64,000 nt of DNA from an uncultured Clostridia bacterium (GTDB lineage: Bacteria > Bacillota > Clostridia > Christensenellales > Borkfalkiaceae). How positions within the stretch are numbered: the stretch's first letter is position 1; each line of letters opens with the position of its first letter. Positions 57,347-64,000 of the stretch are shown here, in pieces. The stretch is taken from the NCBI GenBank assembly GCA_944336975.1, contig CALVLH010000005.1, positions 45,613-109,612 of the forward strand, written 5' to 3'. The notes under the pieces were generated by a model that saw only the letters and a program-made list of their open reading frames with translations, made no database searches and was not told the origin of the DNA. The position numbers were made by a program, and so were the translations under genes.

Positions 57347-58345
57347 TCAGGCAGTTTCCGTCTTGTCCGACTTTTTGCCCTTTCCGTAGTCGTAACGCTT
57401 GCGCTTTGCGGCGATACGGTCGGAAACCTTCTTGAACTGCGCATAGATCGCGGGGACGAGCACCAACGACGAGTAAGTGCCGACCGCCACGGGAATGAGC
57501 GCAGGCAGGAAGAAGTAACGCATCCCCGCCGTCGCCAGTCCGCCGAGCAGAGCGAACGCGAGCGCCGTCACGACGACGACTCCCAGCACGGGGCGAAGCG
57601 CACTGACGCGCGATTCTTCCACCGCTTCCGCCGCGGAAAGCCCGACGTAAGCGGGATCTTTGAAGTTCGTGCGCATCTTCGCGCATACGAAGCCCCAGAG
57701 CATGAGGGAAATGAACATCGCAAACGCCGCAAACAAAACGGGCGCGTAACCGAACACGGGGATACGGCAGATGACGACGACCGCCAGGGTGAACAGGCTG
57801 TCGTGCACGGCGCCGATGAGCCCCGCGAGCGCCTTTCCGACGCCGAAACGGACGCCGACGTAGACGAGCGCGACGACCGCGCCGACCGCGATCGCGATCG
57901 CGCCGCGCCAAGTCGCTTCCGTGAAATACTGACGTTCCACCTCGTGGAAGCTGACCGACGTATCCGCGTCCGCATAGATGCCGTCCTCGTCCGTGAGTGC
58001 GGTCTCCACCGCCGTTTTTGCGGCTTCGAGCGCGTCCATATCCGCGTCTCCCGCAAACACGTATTCCACCGCGCCGCCGCCCGTCATCGTGTAGACGTGC
58101 TTTTCGATGACGACGAGACCGTTGTCCGCAAACGTATCCTCGCACAGCTTCTGCAACTGTTCTTCCGTATCCTCGCCGATGGTGACGACGGTGTCGTACG
58201 TCACTTCGAAGCGCTTGGACGAAGGCACGTCCGCGCCGTAATTGAATCCCAGAAGTCCCAGAAGGATGGCTCCCGCGAGGATGACGACCGCGGAGATCGC
58301 AACCCATACGGGCAGCAATTTTGCCGTTTGAACGCGCTTACTCAT
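57347..58345 (-). CDS. secF: Protein-export membrane protein SecF
   Basis: A 332-residue membrane subunit that, with SecD, uses the proton-motive force to aid late export through SecYEG. One N-terminal span, an exterior domain (residues 35-150), and five C-terminal spans. SecF motifs are recognisable though divergent: RGAIAIAVGAVVALVYVGVRFG and FALLGGLATAGMRYFFLP. It overlaps secD by eight bases. The final KRKRYDYGKGKKSDKTETA tail is basic. Confidence 0.9.
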   Translation of the reverse strand: MSKRVQTAKLLPVWVAISAVVILAGAILLGLLGFNYGADVPSSKRFEVTYDTVVTIGEDTEEQLQKLCEDTFADNGLVVIEKHVYTMTGGGAVEYVFAGDADMDALEAAKTAVETALTDEDGIYADADTSVSFHEVERQYFTEATWRGAIAIAVGAVVALVYVGVRFGVGKALAGLIGAVHDSLFTLAVVVICRIPVFGYAPVLFAAFAMFISLMLWGFVCAKMRTNFKDPAYVGLSAAEAVEESRVSALRPVLGVVVVTALAFALLGGLATAGMRYFFLPALIPVAVGTYSSLVLVPAIYAQFKKVSDRIAAKRKRYDYGKGKKSDKTETA

Positions 58346-59795
58346 CGTCGTAATCCTCCCCTCTCTTGAAATTGCAGAACGCCTCTTTCTTCTTGGAAAG
58401 CGACATCATGCTCGCCCACATCAGGCGGGTGACGCCAAGAACGCATACGCCCGAGAAGATCACGCCGAGCAGGAACACGAACGCCGCAACCTGCAATTCG
58501 GTGAGCGCGATCGCAAACGTCAGGACGGCTGCGAGCGCGAGCGCGATGTGGATGTCAAAGATCTGCCAGAAGCACTTTTTGTACCCCGTTTTGACGGAAG
58601 AGACCATCGTCTTTCCGAGCGCGTATTCCTTCTTCGCCGCCTCGAACACGGAAGCGTTGGAAACGCACATGAGCACGGAGGAGAGGACGATCGCCGCCAC
58701 TCCGCCGACGCTGAGATGCAGGAAGGAGATGAACGCAAGGCAGAGCGCCATGCTGGGCAGGTAGAGAAGATATGCGTACAGATGCGCAAAGCCGAGCGCA
58801 CGGTATCTCACGAAGAAGAACAGCGCCGAAAGGAGCGCGAACGCACCCAGCCCGATATAGACGAAGAGCATGGTGTTTTCGCCCCACTGCGCTTCGAGAT
58901 AACGGGCGTCGCCCGCGGTCAGTTTCAGATCGGTCTGCGTGCCGTTGACCGCGTTGTCCAGAAGCACCGCGACCGTATTGGACGTCTCCGCCGTATAGTT
59001 GCCGCTGATGTAGGGATCGTTCTGGTCGATCTGAGAAGACACGGGCAGGGAGATAACGGCATTGTCGCCGACCATGACGTAGAGCGTGCCCGCTTCTTCC
59101 GCCGCTGCCGACGTCGCCTCTTTGATCGCTTCTCTGCCCAGATCGGTGAAATGGATGACGACGTAAGAAGTATCCTGCACGGTACGCGCGGAAACGCCCT
59201 TCACATAGTCGTTGATCGTGTTGCGGCGGTCGGCTTCGATCACTTTATCCGATTCCGAACCGTACGCCACGGAAAACTCGCCCGTGTACGAGAAGAACGC
59301 CAGCGTCGTGGAAGGAGATTCGAGAAGGTCGGGCAGGAAGACGCGGATGGTATAGTCGTCGCACACTTCCACTTTCACGCCTGCGATGTGCTGCGCCTCA
59401 TAGCGCTCGCGCACCGCGGTCGCCGCCGCGTCGAAGTCCTCTTTGAAGCTCTCGCTCACTTCGTTCGCCTCTTCGTCGAACACGGTCTCCTTTTCCAGAT
59501 AGATCGCGCCCGTGCCGTAAGAAACGTATTTTGCCTGATATTTTTCCTTTGCCTCGGTATCCGAGCCGAACGCGTTGCTGTTGGCAACGTATTCCTCCGC
59601 GGAAATGACGCCTTCGGGATAGTAGGTCACATAGTACCCGCCGCCCAGAGTGCTGTCTTTCGCGATGATGCTGACGACCGAATGATATTCGTTCACCGAA
59701 TTGGGGATGGGGAACGACGCCGAGCACATCGCGCACAAAACGGCGATTATAATGGTCGCAAGCACCAATAAGACCGCCGATTTCACCTTGCTCAT
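58338..59795 (-). CDS. secD: Protein-export membrane protein SecD
   Basis: A 485-residue SecD partner of SecF. One N-terminal membrane segment (AVLLVLATIIIAVLCAMCSA), a large extracellular domain (25-310, with FTDLGREAIKEATSAAAEE) and five further spans. It is shorter and more divergent than typical SecD but in the right place. Start set at 59795 after AGGAGG; an earlier in-frame ATG lies at the transcript start. Promoter TTGACG-N17-TATAAT at 59852-59880. Confidence 0.88.
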   Translation of the reverse strand: MSKVKSAVLLVLATIIIAVLCAMCSASFPIPNSVNEYHSVVSIIAKDSTLGGGYYVTYYPEGVISAEEYVANSNAFGSDTEAKEKYQAKYVSYGTGAIYLEKETVFDEEANEVSESFKEDFDAAATAVRERYEAQHIAGVKVEVCDDYTIRVFLPDLLESPSTTLAFFSYTGEFSVAYGSESDKVIEADRRNTINDYVKGVSARTVQDTSYVVIHFTDLGREAIKEATSAAAEEAGTLYVMVGDNAVISLPVSSQIDQNDPYISGNYTAETSNTVAVLLDNAVNGTQTDLKLTAGDARYLEAQWGENTMLFVYIGLGAFALLSALFFFVRYRALGFAHLYAYLLYLPSMALCLAFISFLHLSVGGVAAIVLSSVLMCVSNASVFEAAKKEYALGKTMVSSVKTGYKKCFWQIFDIHIALALAAVLTFAIALTELQVAAFVFLLGVIFSGVCVLGVTRLMWASMMSLSKKKEAFCNFKRGEDYDDE

Positions 59796-59851
59796 TCTTG
59801 CCTCCTGTGCGATGTTGAAAATTCCTTTCGGAAAAGATTCCTTTTCCATTC

Positions 59852-59880
59852 ATTATATATAAATTACGCCCGCTCGTCAA
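59852..59880 (-). promoter_or_regulatory. secDF promoter
   Basis: TTGACG (59875-59880), 17 bases, TATAAT (59852-59857) on the minus strand, just beyond the scfB stop. Confidence 0.85.
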
Positions 59881-59925
59881 GCCGAATTACGACGCAAATC
59901 GCATTTTTTTGCCCGCTTTCACCCT

Positions 59926-61230
59926 TTACGCGCGCGATTTTCGCTCCGCGAGAATGTGCATCGCGCATTCGATGCGCTTTTTCATCATTTCGCACGTCAT
60001 ACGATACGGTTCCTCAATGTCGCCGTTGTAATGATAGTTGTTCGCGCTGCACCCGCCCGAACAGATGAACTTCGCAAAACAGTCGCCGCATTTCTTGCGC
60101 GTGAACAGGCAGGAGTTGGCAAATTTCGCGCGGATGGCGGGATCGAGCTTCCCTTCAAAGACGTCGCCTATCTTCCACTTGGGATCGCCCGCGAACTGAT
60201 GGCAGGGATAGATGTCGCCGTTGGGCACCACCGAAAAATACTCGTTGCCCGCGCCGCACGCGGATACCCGCTTCTGCAGGCAGGGCCCACCTTCGAGATC
60301 GATGTTGAAGTGGAAGAAATTGAACCCCTCCCCCGCCTCGTCGCGGCGCAGGTATTCGTCGCAAAGCGCCTCGTATTCCCTCTTGATCGCGGGAAGATGC
60401 TCCTCGCGGATCTGAAGATCGGGAATATCGGTGACGACGGGTTCCATCGAGATGGAATCGAAGCCCTGAACGGCGAGGAAGAGCACGTCCTTGGAAAAAT
60501 CGAGATTTTTCGCCGTGAACGTGCCGCGGACATAGTAATGCTTATCCCCGCGCGAACGCACGAATTTTCTGATCTTTTCGATGACCGCGTCGAAACTCCC
60601 CTTGCCGTTGACCGTCTTTCTCACCGCGTCGTGGACTTCCTTTCTCCCGTCGATGGAAAGCACGACGTTCTCCATCTCCGCGTTGAGGAATTCTATCGTC
60701 TCGTCGTCGAGAAGGAGCGCGTTGGTCGTCGTCGTGAAGAGGAATTTCTTGCCCAGCTTCGCGGCCTCTTCCTTGGCATAATATACCGTTTCTTTGATGA
60801 CGCCGAGGTTCATCAGCGGTTCGCCGCCGAAAAAGTCCACCTCGAGCACCTTCCGCTTTCCGCTGTTTTTGAGGAGGAAATCGATCGCCGCTTTCGCCGT
60901 CTCCCGGCTCATCATCTCGCGCGCGGAATGATACGCCCCCTCGTCCGCAAAGCAATAGCGGCAGCGCAGGTTGCAATCGTGGCAGATGTGCAGGCACAGC
61001 GCCTTGACCTCGTTGCTCTTGACGGGATAGGCGGATACCTCTTCCTTGTACAGAAGCCCCTGCTCTTTGAGCGCTCCGACGTCCGCAAGGATGCCCGCGA
61101 TCTCCTCGTCGGTGATCTCGGTGCGGTCGCCCGAAAGATAGCGCGCCGTCTTCTCGTCGCATTCGTGCAGCGAACCGCTGCCCGTATCGTAAATGTAGTG
61201 TTTGTCGTGATAATCAAATACGTGTATCAT
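59926..61230 (-). CDS. scfB: Radical-SAM/SPASM maturase of the SCIFF peptide
   Basis: A 434-residue radical-SAM enzyme. The cluster motif HDCNLRCRYCFA (CxxxCxxC) and a SPASM region with CGDCFAKFICSGGC hold additional Fe-S clusters. SCIFF maturases form Cys-to-threonine or related thioether (ranthipeptide) links in the small peptide encoded just upstream. Start taken at 61230 after AGGAA. The scfA-scfB pair is a hallmark of Clostridia; the final function of the peptide is not known (established gap). A hairpin between the two genes (61250-61275) may reduce scfB relative to scfA. Confidence 0.93.
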   Translation of the reverse strand: MIHVFDYHDKHYIYDTGSGSLHECDEKTARYLSGDRTEITDEEIAGILADVGALKEQGLLYKEEVSAYPVKSNEVKALCLHICHDCNLRCRYCFADEGAYHSAREMMSRETAKAAIDFLLKNSGKRKVLEVDFFGGEPLMNLGVIKETVYYAKEEAAKLGKKFLFTTTTNALLLDDETIEFLNAEMENVVLSIDGRKEVHDAVRKTVNGKGSFDAVIEKIRKFVRSRGDKHYYVRGTFTAKNLDFSKDVLFLAVQGFDSISMEPVVTDIPDLQIREEHLPAIKREYEALCDEYLRRDEAGEGFNFFHFNIDLEGGPCLQKRVSACGAGNEYFSVVPNGDIYPCHQFAGDPKWKIGDVFEGKLDPAIRAKFANSCLFTRKKCGDCFAKFICSGGCSANNYHYNGDIEEPYRMTCEMMKKRIECAMHILAERKSRA

Positions 61231-61249
61231 AATTTTTCCTAACGGCAAA

Positions 61250-61275
61250 CAAGGAGCAACGGTAGTTGCTCCTTG
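61250..61275 (-). terminator. scfA-scfB intergenic hairpin/attenuator
   Basis: Eleven-base perfect stem (61250-61260 with 61265-61275), followed on the minus strand by TTTGCC; a partial terminator between peptide and maturase genes. Confidence 0.6.
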
Positions 61276-61300
61276 ATCGCATACTGTTCAGCTTCCGCGA

Positions 61301-61453
61301 TTATTTTCTCTCGATCTTCTGCTCTCTGGTCGCACGTTCACAGGACTGATTTCCGACCGTGCAGCTCGTCTTGCAGGCGGACTGGCAGGTGCTTCTGCAC
61401 TCTCCGCAACCGGTGATCTTCTTTTCCGCGGGTTTCGCAATCGTCTTGATCAT
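61301..61453 (-). CDS. scfA: SCIFF (six-cysteine) ranthipeptide precursor
   Basis: A 50-residue peptide beginning MIKTIAKPAEKK; its six cysteines (residues 16, 19, 23, 27, 31, 38) lie in the classic SCIFF pattern GCGECRSTCQSACKTSC. The maturase scfB lies 70 bases downstream. SCIFF peptides are nearly universal in Clostridia, modified with thioether bridges to Thr or similar acceptors, and have no known leader-peptidase or export gene here. Start at ATG 61453 after AGGAG. Own promoter TTGCGT-N17-TATAAT. Confidence 0.95.
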   Translation of the reverse strand: MIKTIAKPAEKKITGCGECRSTCQSACKTSCTVGNQSCERATREQKIERK

Positions 61454-61480
61454 TTTCGTTTCTCCTGATCGTTTTTTTCT

Positions 61481-61509
61481 ATTATATCCCTTTTTCCGCG
61501 AAAACGCAA
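61481..61509 (-). promoter_or_regulatory. scfA promoter
   Basis: TTGCGT (61504-61509), 17 bases, TATAAT (61481-61486) on the minus strand. Confidence 0.8.
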
Positions 61510-61570
61510 GTGTTTTTTGAAACAATGAAGCATCTTCTTCGCGCGGCGGCTATTCTCTTTCGCGGCCGCC

Positions 61571-61954
61571 TCATTCCCTGCGCAGATTTGAGCCCAGCAA
61601 AGCGCCCAATCCGCCGCAGACCGCCCCGAGCAGCAGTTTGAGCGTGAAAAACGCCGTCAAGGCGATCGCGCCCCCGATCATGCCGAACACGAGCGTATCG
61701 CAGATCACGCACAGCGCGCCCGCCGCCAACCCTTTGAAGAGCGCCCGCTCGCGCCGAACGCTCAACGCGCACGCCGCAAACGCGCCCGCGCTCTCGATCG
61801 CCGCGTTCACGCCCGCAATGACCGCATACGACGGCGCGAACGCACGGATAAACACGGCAAACAGCGCCTCGCCCGCCAGACACAGCGCCGCGCAGATCAG
61901 CGCGGCGCGCAAGACTTCCAGGCACGTTCGCCTGAAAAATTCTCTCCGCATCAT
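61571..61954 (-). CDS. TIGR04086/YrzE-type small membrane protein
   Basis: A 127-residue protein with four hydrophobic segments (about 19-37, 42-60, 78-95, 99-115), arginine-rich at both ends. The family is widespread in Clostridia near yajC and scfA and has no known function. Start set at the first ATG after GGAGG plus a six-T run (61954). That Shine-Dalgarno sequence is inside the stem of the yajC terminator (61961-61993), so the gene is translated only when the hairpin is open, or is expressed from a transcript starting within it. Confidence 0.8.
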   Translation of the reverse strand: MMRREFFRRTCLEVLRAALICAALCLAGEALFAVFIRAFAPSYAVIAGVNAAIESAGAFAACALSVRRERALFKGLAAGALCVICDTLVFGMIGGAIALTAFFTLKLLLGAVCGGLGALLGSNLRRE

Positions 61955-61960
61955 AAAAAA

Positions 61961-61993
61961 CCTCCGCACACCTTTTTGTAAGGTATGCGGAGG
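61961..61993 (-). terminator. yajC terminator whose stem contains the next gene's ribosome-binding site
   Basis: Fourteen-base stem with one mismatch (61961-61974 with 61980-61993). On the minus strand its 3' arm ends GGAGG, then TTTTTT (61955-61960), then the ATG at 61952-61954. The same bases are terminator stem, U-tract, and Shine-Dalgarno spacer. Confidence 0.8.
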
Positions 61994-62013
61994 ATCTCGC
62001 GTTTATGATGCGA

Positions 62014-62496
62014 TCATTTCTCTTCCTTGTCTTCTTTCGCTTCCGAAGCGGGTTCTTCCGCCGCAGGCGCTTCCTCGGCAGGAACTTCCTCCTTCGCCGC
62101 GCCCGATTTCTTGGCTTCCTTCGCCGCCTTGCGCTCCGCTTCCGCGCGCTCGCGTGCGATCTGCGTGGGGCCCTTCGCGTCCGTCTTGGCGATGAGCTCT
62201 TTGTCCATCTTGACATAGGACTTGCCCGACTGCTCGCTGCCCGTCTCGATGATGACGGTATTGTCCTCTTCGCACACTTCCACGACGATGCCGCAGATAC
62301 CGCCCGCCGTCTTTACCTTATTGCCGGGCTTGATGGCCTCGAGCATCTCCACATATTCCTTCTGCGCCTGCCCTCTCTTCCTGCCCGAAAACAGGAAATA
62401 CAGCACGACCAGAACGAGGAACGCGATGAGGATCGCCCATGTGAACCACCCGTTGTTGGTGTTCTGCGTCGTATCTTCCAGCAAATTGAAAAACAT
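62014..62496 (-). CDS. yajC: Preprotein translocase subunit YajC
   Basis: A 160-residue accessory Sec subunit with one membrane span (about residues 17-37, TWAILIAFLVLVVLYFLFSG) and the YajC block KPGNKVKTAGGICGIVVEVC. A long Glu/Ala/Lys-rich tail (about 110-160) extends beyond the usual 85-110-residue protein and may be disordered. In the tgt-yajC-secDF neighbourhood. Promoter TTGCCA-N17-TATCAT at 62526-62554; AAGGAG site. Confidence 0.92.
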   Translation of the reverse strand: MFFNLLEDTTQNTNNGWFTWAILIAFLVLVVLYFLFSGRKRGQAQKEYVEMLEAIKPGNKVKTAGGICGIVVEVCEEDNTVIIETGSEQSGKSYVKMDKELIAKTDAKGPTQIARERAEAERKAAKEAKKSGAAKEEVPAEEAPAAEEPASEAKEDKEEK

Positions 62497-62525
62497 ATTC
62501 TTTTCTCCTTGATTAGCTGTGTCTT

Positions 62526-62554
62526 ATGATAACTTTTTTTCCGTTATTTGGCAA
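62526..62554 (-). promoter_or_regulatory. yajC promoter
   Basis: TTGCCA (62549-62554), 17 bases, TATCAT (62526-62531) on the minus strand. Confidence 0.7.
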
Positions 62555-62620
62555 GCGTTTTCGCGCGCTTTTTGCCCTTTCACAAATTTTTCATGCAAAA
62601 CGCGTGCGAATTGCGGAGAA

Positions 62621-63766
<1,146 letters not shown>

Positions 63767-63778
63767 TTAGGCTCGTCA

Positions 63779-64000
63779 CAGCGCGACAACAAGATGCGCC
63801 GCTTATCAGACAACGCACGCGCCCGTCCCTCGTTTGAGAAGCAAGCAGGTCGCGGAGCGCGAGGATCACCCGAGGGAGCGTACCCAAACGTACGTGACCG
63901 AGGGTAGCCGCAGCGCGACAAAGAGATGCGCCGCTTATCAGACAACGCACGCGCCCGTCCCTCGTTTGAGAAGCAAGCAGGTCGCGGAGCGCGAGGATCA
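63779..64000. repeat. 132-bp direct tandem repeat, continuing past the right edge
   Basis: Copy 1 is 63779-63910 and copy 2 starts at 63911; the window ends at base 90 of copy 2. The copies differ by about two bases (AACAAG against AAAGAG near the start). Each contains GCGCGACAA, GATGCGCCGCTTATCAGAC, GCAAGCAGGTCGCGGAGCGCG and a GCGTAC/GTACGT hairpin. No coding signal is convincing. The core (63837-63922) is related to the element at 18705-18794. Confidence 0.85.

Noticed and set aside
63779-64000. The repeats as a CRISPR array
   Set aside because: Unit length 132 bp with no spacers between identical short repeats and no cas genes.

Overview
The window looks like a chromosome segment of a Gram-positive, Clostridia-type Bacillota, probably a gut or gut-like plant-glycan user. 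The grounds are: exported proteins are lipoproteins with lipoboxes; spore-lineage genes are present (a SpoVB-type flippase, a LysM protein and a cysteine-rich protein of the Clostridia type); HemZ and the SCIFF peptide scfA/scfB are typical of Clostridia; and two gene blocks follow Firmicutes order (plsX-rnc-smc-ftsY ... ylxM-ffh-rpsP-khpA, and tgt-yajC-TIGR04086-scfA-scfB-secD-secF-recJ-rel-hemZ). Coding DNA is GC-rich, so every strand carries long meaningless open frames. Promoters are AT-rich and many match TTGACA-N17-TATAAT closely. No tRNA, rRNA, CRISPR array, integrase or transposase was seen.

1-15.7 kb: a glycan-use operon on the minus strand, read from 15654 down to 309. It encodes a sugar-binding lipoprotein, two CUT1 permeases, a GH2 glycosidase, two tandem GH51-type arabinofuranosidase lipoproteins, two MORN-repeat lipoproteins, an SGNH esterase-like lipoprotein, a GH32 fructan hydrolase lipoprotein, an ArsR-type regulator with an unrecognised C-terminal domain, and a fructokinase. 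An MsmX-type ATPase gene begins at the left edge behind its own promoter and could energise the importer. The plausible flow is: surface GH32, GH51 and SGNH enzymes trim a plant polymer, the ABC importer takes up the products, and the GH2 enzyme and fructokinase process them inside.

15.8-20.3 kb: RtcB RNA ligase, then a sugar isomerase/xylulokinase operon behind a perfect consensus promoter, with a hairpin repeat element lodged between its two genes. 20.5-25.5 kb: tig-clpP-clpX and the divergent ribosome-rescue gene rqcH (NFACT). 25.5-29.6 kb: cysteine-rich protein, LysM protein, SpoVB-type flippase, glucose-6-phosphate isomerase. 29.7-30.6 kb: a small AT-rich cassette, an XRE repressor divergent from a DUF4352-like lipoprotein around a strong palindrome.

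30.9-40 kb: translation, secretion and cell-division genes (khpA, rpsP, ffh, ylxM, a 72-residue membrane protein, ftsY, smc, rnc, plsX). 40-48 kb: a P2-type cation ATPase, a CDF transporter, an orphan MazF, and a three-gene operon of a two-TM Nudix-like protein, a ketodeoxygluconate-type kinase and a 2-hydroxyacid dehydrogenase. 48.2-63.8 kb: pnp, rpsO, hemZ, an MBL hydrolase, rel, recJ, secF, secD, scfB, scfA, TIGR04086, yajC, tgt. The window ends inside a 132-bp tandem repeat whose core resembles the element at 18.7 kb.

Most unusual points: MORN lipoproteins inside a glycan operon; the two-TM Nudix-like protein (architecture recalling CBASS Cap16 effectors, but with no cyclase nearby); a matching inverted repeat in the leaders of plsX and the 72-residue membrane protein; and a terminator hairpin that also hides the ribosome-binding site of the TIGR04086 gene.
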